From Verrucomicrobiota bacterium (GTDB taxonomy: Bacteria > Verrucomicrobiota > Verrucomicrobiia > Opitutales > Puniceicoccaceae): a DNA stretch of 64,000 nucleotides. The position numbers were made by a program, and so were the translations under genes. The first letter of the stretch is position 1, and each line of letters starts with the position of its first letter. The notes beneath the pieces were generated by a model. That model did not search any database. It was given only the letters and a program-made list of their open reading frames with translations, and was not told the DNA's origin. Below, one piece after another: positions 36,709-45,364 of this stretch. Where the stretch lies: the NCBI GenBank assembly GCA_038744685.1, contig JBCDMB010000006.1, positions 86,131 to 150,130 of the forward strand, in the 5' to 3' direction.

Positions 36709-36767
36709 CGGACACCGAGACGGCGTCCCAACACGCGCCCATGGAGGGACATCTTCCTCGATGTCCG
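36709..36767. repeat. REP arms upstream of the RAYT gene
   Basis: One arm CGGACACCGAGACGGCGTCC at 36709 and one GGAGGGACATCTTCCTCGAT at 36743-36767. The second ends 6 bp before the proposed transposase start. The first matches the arm at 693-717. Confidence 0.8.
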
Positions 36768-36772
36768 CGAGC

Positions 36773-37321
36773 ATGCCAAACGGCGCCGCAATTATTGCCT
36801 CCAAGGAAAATTTTGGCGAAAACCCGCTCGTGAATCCTTCAAACCCAGAAAATCCTCTCCCGCAACGGAAACGGCCCGCCCATCATCCGCCTATTTCTCG
36901 ATACAACTGCTCAATCCTAATTTTCGTCACAGTTTGCACCCAATCCCGCAGGACCGGACTCGCTACAGAAGATGCCCTCGATGCTTTCGCGGATGCTTGC
37001 CAACGCGCCGATCGCTGGAGGATCGGCAGGTTCCTGCTCATGCCCGATCATGTTCATTTCTTTTGTTCGCCCGCCCGCAATCCGAGCGGCACCCATAAGA
37101 ACTGGATGAGCTACTGGAAGCGGGCCTTTACCACTAAAATCCGGAAAACCGATCCGGGATTTTCATGGCAAAGGGATTTCTGGGACACCCAGATGCGCAA
37201 CGCGGATTCCTACACCGCAAAGTGGAACTACGTGAGGGAAAATCCGGTCCGTGCCGGGCTCGTCGCCCATCCTGAAGATTGGCCTTATCAAGGAGAGCTA
37301 AACCGATTGTCGTTTTCGTAG
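36773..37321 (+). CDS. REP-associated tyrosine transposase (RAYT, Y1 family)
   Basis: 182 residues from 36773; the frame extends upstream into REP and operator DNA. It has the HUH motif in LLMPDHVHFFCSP and the catalytic tyrosine region KWNYVRENPVRAGLV, both characteristic of Y1/RAYT proteins. These single-strand transposases bind and cut REP palindromes and are credited with spreading them. It is bracketed by REP arms (36743-36767 and 37332-37399) of the type dispersed through the window. It lies on the opposite strand to its neighbours, between paralogues 4 and 5, and its coding frame appears intact. Confidence 0.9.
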   Translation: MPNGAAIIASKENFGENPLVNPSNPENPLPQRKRPAHHPPISRYNCSILIFVTVCTQSRRTGLATEDALDAFADACQRADRWRIGRFLLMPDHVHFFCSPARNPSGTHKNWMSYWKRAFTTKIRKTDPGFSWQRDFWDTQMRNADSYTAKWNYVRENPVRAGLVAHPEDWPYQGELNRLSFS

Positions 37322-37331
37322 ACGCATCCAT

Positions 37332-37399
37332 GGAGGGACATCGTCCTCGATGTCCGCGAGCCGATTGGATGGAACAGACATCGAGGACGATGTCCCTCC
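37332..37399. repeat. REP pair downstream of the RAYT gene
   Basis: GGAGGGACATCGTCCTCGAT, then spacer CGAGCCGATTGGATGGAACA, then ATCGAGGACGATGTCCCTCC. Best conserved pair of the window, 10 bp after the transposase stop and 2 bp before the stop of paralogue 5. Confidence 0.9.
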
Positions 37400-37401
37400 A
37401 A

Positions 37402-40400
37402 TCAGCAGCGCAGTCTCCGGCGCAAAAGCGCGAGCACCGACCCCAAAGCAATCAACCAAGTCGCCGCCGACTCGGGAACTGCGGTAATGTCGAGAGACCC
37501 CGTCAGCGCATCAAAGGTCCCTCCAAACCCGCTCTGCTGGAACTTCACGTCCGTAAAGGTCATTCCTCCGATCACATTCGGCGCATCGAAGATCTGGAAA
37601 GAATCCCCGATTACCGGAATGTAGCCTCCCAGAAAACCGATCAGCAACTCCCCACCATAGGCAATATTTCCGTCCACCTCAATCTGATCGAAGCTCGTCA
37701 CACTTTCGATCTCAATAAACGTCGTCGCAGTAGACTCAAGGACAAGGTCGGAGCGAAAACGGATTGCTCCCGCCGAATTTCCTGGGGAAAGGGTCCCGGA
37801 GACGGTGGTGGTACCAATCACTATGCCAGCCCCGGCGAGCGTCCCGCCAGACTCAACCGTCACCACACCGGTGCCGAGCGGGCCGTTGCCGATGCCGCCA
37901 CCGTTGAAGCGAAGGGTGCCGGCTGAGATCGTGGTGCCTCCGGTGTAAGTGTTGGGACCTGTCAACGTGGTTTGGCCGGAGCCTGTATGATTGATCGCAA
38001 GGGCGCCCGAAAGCAACACAGCCGCGCCTAGTGTGGTGCCGTCGCGGGTGAAATGGTAATCGCTGTCGCTGTGATTAAAGCTGACCGTACCCGTGCCTGT
38101 GCCCGCGGTGTCAACCGCATTTGCGTCGACGATCCCGGCGGCACCGCCTTCGCCGATTTGCAAGAGACTCACGTTAGTGGGCGTGGCGCTGTTGGAACCC
38201 ATGCGGATAGAACGATTATTACCCACACTCACTCGACCCCCTTCGGCCAAGATAAGGGTACCCTCTCCGTCGACTCCAACCTCAACCTGGTTACCTGAGA
38301 TCCATTGGGAACCCGCACCACTCACGCGCACCACTCCGATGGAACCTGATAGGCGACCAATGCGCGCAGGGGTGTTGTCCGGCGTTCTCAAAACCCCGCC
38401 CGCGGTGACGTCAAGCCTACCTTCTCCCTCAGAACCGACGGACAAACCTCCGGAAAGTTCCCAGGTCGACCCCGCTCCGGTCAGCGTCACCATGCCCCTA
38501 CCCGTTCTTGCCCCAATCGAGCCCTGAGTATTCGTCACGGCAGCGCCATCTTCAATCAGGAGGCTGCCAGTACCAAATTCGCCGACAGTCAATATCCCGG
38601 CATTGGTCCACCGGGAGTTCTCCCCGCTCACGATCACACTGCTGGTCGAGATGCCCCGGCGCGCGATCCAGCCATTCTCGCTGGTCACGAGGCCACCCGC
38701 TTCAATCCGCACCGTGGCGTTGCCAAAAATACCGGCAGTAAGATCGCCGCTGTTGAGCATTTGCGAGCCTGTGCCAGTCACGGTGACAGAACCCGTAGAC
38801 CCGGTAAAATCCGCAATTTGGGTAGAATTCGCATCCAGTATGCCACCATTGGACACCTGAAGGCTGCCAGCCCCTCTGTCACCAACGAGCACATTGGTGC
38901 CCTGAAGCATACCGTCCATGACCTGGAGAATTCCCTCCGACCCAGCGTTTTGCCCGAGAAGAATATCACCAACGGAGCTTGCACCTTGGGAACTGTAGAC
39001 GAGGGTGCCGGTTTGCCCCGCAGTGGCACCGAGCGACACGGTGCCATCTCCCCCCAGGGTGCTATTCCAGGCAATCATCAGAGTACCGTTTGGCACCTGC
39101 AGGGACGCCACGGAGAAATCCGCCTCGGCCAGGGTGGTCTGGCCAGCACCGTTATGGTTCAGAGAAAGCTTACCCGTCAGCGCGACGGCCTCGCCGGTCG
39201 CAGTGCCATCGCGCGTGAAGAAGTAGTCACTGTCGGTGTGGTTGAAGTTCACCACACCGCTACCTGCGCCGGTCGTGACCTCCTCAACACTGAGAATTCC
39301 AGCCGCTCCGCCGTTGCCGATGTTCAGCGTACCGCTGCCAGTCGCATCAACGCCGAGGGTGATGATGGCGTCGCCGGGGATACTCGAGGCAATATTAGAG
39401 TCTCTTATTTCTCCGCCGTCGGCAATAGTGAGGGTGCCCGTGCCAGCCTCACCGACGAAAAGATCACCGAACATTTCCCAGGTTGAGCCTGCACCTGTCA
39501 CTGTGGCCGTGCCGCTTCCGCCTTGCGCCTGTCCCAGCGTAGCTGAAAAGGTTTGTGCCCTTCCGCTATCAACAAGAGTGAACGTGCCCGTGCCAGCATC
39601 CCCAATGAAAAAGGTATCAGGGTTCGTCCCACCAAAACCGCCGCTCACCGTAAAAATTGAACCGCTACCTGTCACCGTGACGGTGCCCAAGGATCCCGCC
39701 GCCTGACCCAGAGTGGCTACGATGCTGCTGGCGAATCCACCGCTGGATACATTGACGGTGCCAGCCCCTTCCGCTCCGACGGTGAGCGTGATCGTCTCAT
39801 CGAGGCTGGTGCCGACACCCCAGCGGGAAGTGCCTCCAGTCACGTTAACTGTGCCCACACCGCTGGAAGCATTGCCGACGATGGCGCTGCGCTGACTGAT
39901 AGCGTCCGCACCGCTTTCAACGTTTAGAGTGCCCGTGCCCGCGTCGCCGATAATCATGCCGGTGGTGCCGCTGGTCAGGTTTGCGCCGACGTTCCACTCG
40001 GAGTCTCCGCCTGTGACGGTGACCGTGCCCACGCCGGTGGTTGCCACAGCTCCGAGGGTGGCCGTTCCTCGAGTTTCGGCGATGCCACCACTCTGCACGT
40101 TGAGGATGCCTTCGCCCGCTTGTCCGACCACGAGGTTCTCAACGCTGATGAAGTCCGCACCCGTGCTGACAGTAGCGTCGCCGCTGCTGCCGCTCGCCGC
40201 GCCGAGGGTGATCCCACGGGCACTATTTACAATCGCGTTGTCGGAGACATTGAGCGTTCCCGTGCCAGCGTCGCCAATGGTGAGGGCACCGGGATCGCTG
40301 GTAGTCAAGTTACCGCCGACGGTCCATTGGGAACCGCTGCCCGCGACCTGCACCTCGCCCACTCCGCTGGTCGCCTCACCGACGGTGGCCGTCTGTAGAC

Positions 40401-43400
40401 TTTGCAGCTGAGCGCCACCATCCAGATTAATGACGCCCCTGCCGCTCTGGCCGATGATAAGGTCCCCGCCGATTTCCCCTTGGGTCGAAGAGCCGAGGAG
40501 GTTGAGCGTGCCGGTGATCCCGCTGGTTTGCCCGAGAACGGCGTTTTGCGCATTCGTGAAGGTCGCGCCGTTGGTGACGCTGAGCGTGCCCGTGCCGGCG
40601 TTGCCAACAATTAGGCTCACTTCTCCGGCGTTCATGTCTTCGCCTACCGACCAGTCCGAGCCCGTGCCGGTGAGGGTAACGGTGCCCTGACCGGTGGCGG
40701 TGTTGCCGAGGGTGGCCGCACCGCGGGTTTCGACGAAGCCGCCGTCCTCCACCAGGATGATGCCGGTGCCCGCCTCGCCGATGATAACATTCTCCACGAA
40801 AACAAAGCCTCCCTCTCCGTCGGCTGCGTTGATGCCGGAGACGTTGAGCGTGCCCATGCTGCCACTGGCGTTGCCGAGGATTGCGTTGCGGATGCTGCCG
40901 CCGATTGCGCGGTCGGAGACAATGATTGTGCCCGTGCCGTTGTCGCCGATGATCAGACTGGTGGCATCCGTCCCCGTCAAATCATTGCCGACCGAGAGGA
41001 GGGAACCCAGCCCACCGAGGTTGACCACACCCACGCCGGTGGCACTGCTCCCGATGATGGCGGTCTGGCGGGGTTCGAAGCGCGCGCCGCCGAAGATGTT
41101 GAGCGTACCGGTGCTGTTTTCGCCCACGAAAATCTCGTTAACCCTCATGCTGCCATCGATCATGTTCAATATGCCCCCCGAACCGGTGGTTTCGCCCAAG
41201 GAGATGACGCCCGCGCTGCTGGCTCCGGAGGAGTCGTGGGTAAAGATGCCGGTGAGCCCATCGATCAAACCGAGGGTGATGGAATCGTTCGCTCCCGAGG
41301 TGACGGATGCACCGTCCGTCAGCTCCAGCCTGCCATCCGAAATACGAATCCCGCCAGTCACGTGAGCGGCCTGCGGCAGAATCATCGTGCCGTTGAGTCC
41401 TTTGTTGACTTTGATTCCGCCGGTGAGCGCCACGGGCGCACCGGTCGCGGTGCCGTCGTGGGTAAAGTAGTAGTTGCCCCCGGTGACGGCGAAGTTGACG
41501 GTGGCGTCGCCCGCACCCTGGGTAATCTCGCCTGCCTGGACCAAGCCCGGAGCCCTGCCATCGCCGATATTGAGGGTGCTGAAGGAACTGGCCTGGGCGG
41601 CGATGGTGATCGTGCCGTCGGGAATGGAAGCATTGCCCACACGGATTACTCCTCCGTCGGCCAGAGTCAACGTGCCATCGCCCGCGTCACCGACCGTGAG
41701 GCCAGTCGCGGCCTCGAGCCGGGAATCCGTGCCCGTCACCGTTGCGGCGCCCACGCCGCCGCTGGCTTGCCCCAAGATTGCTGCGCCGTCAGTGCTGACC
41801 TGCCCGCCGTCGCTGACGTTGAGCGTACCGGTTCCTTCGTTTCCGACTGTCAAATCGCCACTGCTCGTCCAAGTGGAGTTTGTGCCGCTAACGGAGTCCG
41901 TGCCCGTCACGGTGACCGTGCCGGTGCCTCGGCCGGCCTCTCCGATGACGGCGGTGCCGCTGTTGGAAACTTTAGCGCCGTTCGAGACGTTGAGAGTTCC
42001 AGGGCCTTCATTGCCAACGGTGAGGTCGCCCGATACCGTCCAGTCCGACCCATCCCCATCGACGTTGACAGTGCCTCTTCCATCGCTGTTGAGCCCACCG
42101 TTGTTTTGATCGGCGATGATAGCGCTGCCGCTCGTCACGGCACCGCCTTGCAAAATGTCGAGCTGCCCAGTTCCGCTCTGACCGACCCGCAGAGCGTTGT
42201 CTACATTCCACTCGGAGCCGCTCCCCGTCACTGTAACCACACCCGTCCCGGTCACGAGTTGGCCGCTGGAATTCTGAGCTCTTCCCAGAGTGCCGCTTCC
42301 GCTGGAGACGACCCCGCTATCTGAGATGTTCAGAGTGCCGTTGCCCAGATCGCCGACGACAAGCACTCCGGTGTTGCTCCATTGTGAGCCCGCGCCGTTC
42401 ACGTTGACCGTGCCCGTTGAGCCGTTTTTATCTGCCAAAGTGGCACTGCCACTCGAAACCACCCCGCCGCCGGAAACCGTCAAGGTGCCTTGCCCTTGGT
42501 CGCCAACGGTAAGGTTTTCGGTGATCGTCCATTGGGAGGGCGTCCCGCTTTGCGAATCCGTGCCGCTGACCAATACCGTGCCCGTGGCGAGATTGTCTGC
42601 TCCCAAAAGGCCGTTGCGGCTGGAAACAAGCCCGCCGAGCAAGACATCGAGAGTGCCGGTCCCGCTATTCCCGATGGAGAGATCCCCGCTGTTGTTCCAC
42701 TGCGAGCCATCTCCCGTGACCGTGACCGTGCCCACTGCGTTTGGGTTCGGGGCATCGAAGCGACCCGCCACGAAACCATCGACCCCCGAGACCACCCCGC
42801 CGTTTTCCACCAGCAGCGTTCCCTCGCCTTCATTGCCAACAGAAACAAACCCGGTGGCTGTCAGTTGGGAGTTGTTCACGGTAACATCCCCCGTCGAACC
42901 GCCTACGCGGGCAATAAAGACGTTGGGCGCGGTGACCAGTGCACCGTCCTCAATCCGAAGCGTTCCGTCGCCAATCCGGCCCACTACAAGCTCGAGAGTA
43001 TTTTCCCACTGCGATCCAGTTCCACTCACCGTCGCGGAGCCCACGCTGCCAGAGTTACGCGCGAGGGTGCCCCTGCTGTTCGTCACCTTGCCGCCAGCGT
43101 TGATGTTGAGGATGCCCTCTCCGTCCGCGCCGACGACCAATTCACCAACTTCTGAGTCATTGATGTTCCAAGTGGATCCCGTCCCGGTGATCGTCGCGGT
43201 GCTCGTTGCTCCCGCCCCAGCGCCAAGGCTAGCGAGGTTTCCGCCGACGAGGACCGACCCGCCGTTCTCTATGAGGAGATTAGTCTGGCCGCTTTCGCCC
43301 ATGATCATTTGCCGGTTGACGTCCCAGATGCTCCCCGCTCCGGTGACGGTTGCCGTGCTCGTCATCGCGCCGCCACTCTGGATCCTGCCGAAAGCAAGGT

Positions 43401-43632
43401 CGAGTCTGCTGCCGCCATTAACGGTGAGAGTGCCAAAATCGGTGGTGGAGCCGATCGTGCCATCGACCGTGGAGTTACCGCCGTTGGTCCAAAAGAAATC
43501 AGGGGCCTCGTTTACCGGATCGACAATCCCGGTGACATTGATGACGGCGAGAGTGCTGGTTCCAGTAAGTCCGCATACGGCGGCAACTACCGTGCGAAGG
43601 AACAGTTGATATCGCTTTGGCAAAGGCATCAT
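37402..43632 (-). CDS. Giant PEP-CTERM T5SS-type repeat protein (paralogue 5)
   Basis: 2076 residues, ATG at 43632 (second ATG at 43629). Signal peptide MMPLPKRYQLFLRTVVAAVC to about TSTLA. Most of the length is several dozen beta repeats (GTVTVTGDGSQWNNSGDLSI, then GNSGTGTLDVLLGG), interrupted three times by longer segments with the strand motif YYFTHDGTATGAPVALTGGI or YFFTRDGTATGEAVALTGKL. These segments look like ends of ancestral shorter genes joined in tandem. It closes with GQTTLTGPNTYTGGTTIS, the shared FDQIEVDG block and VPESAATWLIALGSVLALLR. Likely a long surface fibre. GC is higher than the neighbours, and antisense frames are therefore long but not real. Confidence 0.88.
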   Translation of the reverse strand: MMPLPKRYQLFLRTVVAAVCGLTGTSTLAVINVTGIVDPVNEAPDFFWTNGGNSTVDGTIGSTTDFGTLTVNGGSRLDLAFGRIQSGGAMTSTATVTGAGSIWDVNRQMIMGESGQTNLLIENGGSVLVGGNLASLGAGAGATSTATITGTGSTWNINDSEVGELVVGADGEGILNINAGGKVTNSRGTLARNSGSVGSATVSGTGSQWENTLELVVGRIGDGTLRIEDGALVTAPNVFIARVGGSTGDVTVNNSQLTATGFVSVGNEGEGTLLVENGGVVSGVDGFVAGRFDAPNPNAVGTVTVTGDGSQWNNSGDLSIGNSGTGTLDVLLGGLVSSRNGLLGADNLATGTVLVSGTDSQSGTPSQWTITENLTVGDQGQGTLTVSGGGVVSSGSATLADKNGSTGTVNVNGAGSQWSNTGVLVVGDLGNGTLNISDSGVVSSGSGTLGRAQNSSGQLVTGTGVVTVTGSGSEWNVDNALRVGQSGTGQLDILQGGAVTSGSAIIADQNNGGLNSDGRGTVNVDGDGSDWTVSGDLTVGNEGPGTLNVSNGAKVSNSGTAVIGEAGRGTGTVTVTGTDSVSGTNSTWTSSGDLTVGNEGTGTLNVSDGGQVSTDGAAILGQASGGVGAATVTGTDSRLEAATGLTVGDAGDGTLTLADGGVIRVGNASIPDGTITIAAQASSFSTLNIGDGRAPGLVQAGEITQGAGDATVNFAVTGGNYYFTHDGTATGAPVALTGGIKVNKGLNGTMILPQAAHVTGGIRISDGRLELTDGASVTSGANDSITLGLIDGLTGIFTHDSSGASSAGVISLGETTGSGGILNMIDGSMRVNEIFVGENSTGTLNIFGGARFEPRQTAIIGSSATGVGVVNLGGLGSLLSVGNDLTGTDATSLIIGDNGTGTIIVSDRAIGGSIRNAILGNASGSMGTLNVSGINAADGEGGFVFVENVIIGEAGTGIILVEDGGFVETRGAATLGNTATGQGTVTLTGTGSDWSVGEDMNAGEVSLIVGNAGTGTLSVTNGATFTNAQNAVLGQTSGITGTLNLLGSSTQGEIGGDLIIGQSGRGVINLDGGAQLQSLQTATVGEATSGVGEVQVAGSGSQWTVGGNLTTSDPGALTIGDAGTGTLNVSDNAIVNSARGITLGAASGSSGDATVSTGADFISVENLVVGQAGEGILNVQSGGIAETRGTATLGAVATTGVGTVTVTGGDSEWNVGANLTSGTTGMIIGDAGTGTLNVESGADAISQRSAIVGNASSGVGTVNVTGGTSRWGVGTSLDETITLTVGAEGAGTVNVSSGGFASSIVATLGQAAGSLGTVTVTGSGSIFTVSGGFGGTNPDTFFIGDAGTGTFTLVDSGRAQTFSATLGQAQGGSGTATVTGAGSTWEMFGDLFVGEAGTGTLTIADGGEIRDSNIASSIPGDAIITLGVDATGSGTLNIGNGGAAGILSVEEVTTGAGSGVVNFNHTDSDYFFTRDGTATGEAVALTGKLSLNHNGAGQTTLAEADFSVASLQVPNGTLMIAWNSTLGGDGTVSLGATAGQTGTLVYSSQGASSVGDILLGQNAGSEGILQVMDGMLQGTNVLVGDRGAGSLQVSNGGILDANSTQIADFTGSTGSVTVTGTGSQMLNSGDLTAGIFGNATVRIEAGGLVTSENGWIARRGISTSSVIVSGENSRWTNAGILTVGEFGTGSLLIEDGAAVTNTQGSIGARTGRGMVTLTGAGSTWELSGGLSVGSEGEGRLDVTAGGVLRTPDNTPARIGRLSGSIGVVRVSGAGSQWISGNQVEVGVDGEGTLILAEGGRVSVGNNRSIRMGSNSATPTNVSLLQIGEGGAAGIVDANAVDTAGTGTGTVSFNHSDSDYHFTRDGTTLGAAVLLSGALAINHTGSGQTTLTGPNTYTGGTTISAGTLRFNGGGIGNGPLGTGVVTVESGGTLAGAGIVIGTTTVSGTLSPGNSAGAIRFRSDLVLESTATTFIEIESVTSFDQIEVDGNIAYGGELLIGFLGGYIPVIGDSFQIFDAPNVIGGMTFTDVKFQQSGFGGTFDALTGSLDITAVPESAATWLIALGSVLALLRRRLRC

Positions 43633-43654
43633 TTTCTCACAAAAAATAGCGGTA

Positions 43655-43722
43655 AGAATATCAAAGAGACCCGCGTCCTGTCATTAGACTGGAGTACCAA
43701 AAATCATTGGACTGGAGTACCA
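43655..43722 (-). promoter_or_regulatory. Promoter and tandem operator of paralogue 5
   Basis: Repeats at 43722-43706 (TGGTACTCCAGTCCAAT) and 43699-43683 (TGGTACTCCAGTCTAAT), 23 bp apart, the best matching pair. Then -35 ATGACA (43684-43679), 18 bp, -10 TATTCT (43660-43655). The predicted start of transcription is about 16 nt before the ATG. Confidence 0.8.
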
Positions 43723-43752
43723 GTGGAGGGACGCGCACACAGAAAAAAGGCG

Positions 43753-43835
43753 CATTTTAAACGCTCAACTTCCAAGACTGAACATCGAATTTCAAAGTTG
43801 GATGTTTAGCGTTCAATGTTCAACGTTCGCGATCT
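43753..43835. repeat. AACGTT-rich intergenic repeat, copy 2
   Basis: Same word order as 33905-34000 (CATTTTAAACGCTCAACTTC ... GTTCAATGTTCAACGTTCGC). Both copies follow an operator and a GGACGCGCAC block, so a stretch of about 150 bp is duplicated upstream of paralogues 3 and 5. Confidence 0.75.
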
Positions 43836-43880
43836 GCGTGTTGCGAACACGGTGGGGTTTTCTCTTCTTGCGGAGAACCT

Positions 43881-43886
43881 TATAAT
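43881..43886 (+). promoter_or_regulatory. Candidate -10 box for the AraC-type gene
   Basis: A perfect TATAAT in an otherwise repeat-filled gap, 130 bp before the preferred start of the regulator. The -35 at 17 bp (TTTTCT, 43858-43863) is poor. A partial REP arm (TCTCGATGTCCGCTGG) follows near 43927-43942. Confidence 0.45.
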
Positions 43887-44015
43887 AGAGGGCCCCACAA
43901 CATCAGAACACTTTGTTGGACACAGATCTCGATGTCCGCTGGCTACTTGGTTTTCATCTTCCTACCCGCTCTTGCCTTTTGGCTGATCTCGGCATTATAC
44001 CCCCTTTCCAATCCG

Positions 44016-45056
44016 ATGAGCGAATCTAATACAGCCTCCATTCCTAAGTTGCCGGTAGTGTCCGTTGATGGCCGAGACGGATCAGCCCATGACGGCTTTG
44101 AGGTCTGGCACGAGATCTGCCGACCGGTTTTCCACACGAGCAAGCGGGAATCGAATGGGCGGTTTGATTCCTCTGTTCGATTTTGTGAGATTGACGGTTT
44201 GGTCTTTGGTGAGACTCGTTACGGGGCGACCCGTTTCGACCGCACCCCGAGACATGTCCGCAAGGGAGAATCCGACCACCTCGCCCTCCATTTTCTCCAA
44301 AGCGGAGAGGAGTTCGGCGAGGCCAACGGAACGCCGATCCAAACCAAAACGGGACAAATCGTGCTACAAGACTGGGCGAGATCATTTTCGAAGCAATCGA
44401 CCGCAGTACATCAGCTCTCGGTGATCATCCCGCGAGACCGGGTGCCGCTTTGCTCAACCATATTTGCACGGGAACCCATCCACAACTGGGACCTGGACTC
44501 CGCCGGAGGTCGGCTCCTCTCCCATAGTCTGAAAGCCGTGTTTGATGGAATGAGTAATTTCATCGTGTCCGACGCTTCTACAATCGGAGATGCCTTCATC
44601 AGTTTAGTCAACAGCCTGTTGGAATCCGAATGGAAAGGGCAGTCTGTTTCAGAGGACGCAAACTTCCCTGCAATCAAGGACTATTTGCGAAGGAACCTAA
44701 GACGCCAAAACTTGGGACTGGTCGATCTTCAGCGAGACTTTTCACTTTCCCGTTCTTCTGCCTACCGAATGTTCCGCGATGAGGGCGGCATTCGCACCTT
44801 CATCCAAAACGAACGTCTCGCTGCCTGCTACCGTGAACTGATGAAAGGTCCAAACACATCGCAATCCGTTCGCCGAATCGCCGAAAAATGGGGATTCTCG
44901 GACTCTTCCTATTTTCACCGACTCTTTCGCAAGCGCTACGGAATGACCCCTAGAGAAGCGATGGAACTCTCTCACAAATACGACAGCCCGCGAGGCTATG
45001 ATTCAATCTCCCAACCACCGGAGATCGGAACGCTCCATCAGTGGATTGGTTGCTGA
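44016..45056 (+). CDS. AraC-family transcriptional regulator
   Basis: The start at 44016 (MSESNTASIPK) gives 346 residues; an earlier ATG at 43932 would add a hydrophobic stretch lying in REP DNA. The N-terminal half (RYGATRFDRTPRHVRKGESD ... QTKTGQIVLQDWARSF) fits the AraC_binding_2-type sensor domain. The C-terminal 100 residues hold two helix-turn-helix motifs (LGLVDLQRDFSLSRSSAYRM; SVRRIAEKWGFSDSSYFHRL) and the family ending FRKRYGMTPREAME. AraC proteins bind tandem direct half-sites about two helical turns apart. The gene is divergent from paralogue 5 and is the best candidate to bind the 23-bp-spaced repeats; this link is inference. Confidence 0.92.
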   Translation: MSESNTASIPKLPVVSVDGRDGSAHDGFEVWHEICRPVFHTSKRESNGRFDSSVRFCEIDGLVFGETRYGATRFDRTPRHVRKGESDHLALHFLQSGEEFGEANGTPIQTKTGQIVLQDWARSFSKQSTAVHQLSVIIPRDRVPLCSTIFAREPIHNWDLDSAGGRLLSHSLKAVFDGMSNFIVSDASTIGDAFISLVNSLLESEWKGQSVSEDANFPAIKDYLRRNLRRQNLGLVDLQRDFSLSRSSAYRMFRDEGGIRTFIQNERLAACYRELMKGPNTSQSVRRIAEKWGFSDSSYFHRLFRKRYGMTPREAMELSHKYDSPRGYDSISQPPEIGTLHQWIGC

Positions 45057-45364
45057 GAAGCGACTGAATCTCTAGGGGGACATTTTCCTTACTGTGAAAA
45101 TATCCATTGGAGGGACATCGGCCTCGATGTCCGGGGCCTCGCAGTGAAGAGAACGTTTAACTTCCAACGCTGAACATCGAAGTAAGAGGGTCTGTTAACG
45201 TTGGACGTTTAGCGTTGAAAGTTTAACGTTCGCTATCTCCCTCGCTTGCTATCGGCCTCGATGTCCGGGAGCCGGCTGGATGGAACAGAAATCGAGGACG
45301 ATGTCCCTCCATAAGGTAATGACACCGACGCCTCAGGCGAGGCGTCCAAAGATCGCGTTCCGCT
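45057..45364. repeat. Gap filled by REP and AACGTT repeats
   Basis: 308 bp without a gene. REP arm at 45109-45135; AACGTT-rich copy 3 at 45151-45238 (TTAACGTTGGACGTTTAGCG and GTTTAACGTTCGC); partial REP pair at 45251-45310 with the spacer CCGGCTGGATGGAACAG; and a hairpin GACGCCTCAGGCGAGGCGTC at 45328-45347 just before the stop of ymdB. The REP layout repeats that of the 34 kb gap. Confidence 0.8.

Noticed and set aside
36665..36772. Longer N-terminus for the RAYT gene
   Set aside because: The extra codons lie in operator and REP sequence and look like translated repeats.
26922..37399. Repeated palindromes considered as a CRISPR array
   Set aside because: The units are dispersed over kilobases, arranged as inverted pairs with a conserved spacer, and no cas genes are present; they are REP-like.
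42290..43609. Long open frames on the plus strand (up to 439 codons) opposite the PEP-CTERM genes
   Set aside because: They are mirror images of the repetitive, GC-rich coding strand: proline/serine/valine-rich repeats, no start signals, same pattern in every paralogue.
29716..43722. The 17-bp tandem repeats considered as IS inverted ends
   Set aside because: They are direct, not inverted, always 23 bp apart, and always at the same distance from a -10 box; no transposase is bounded by them.
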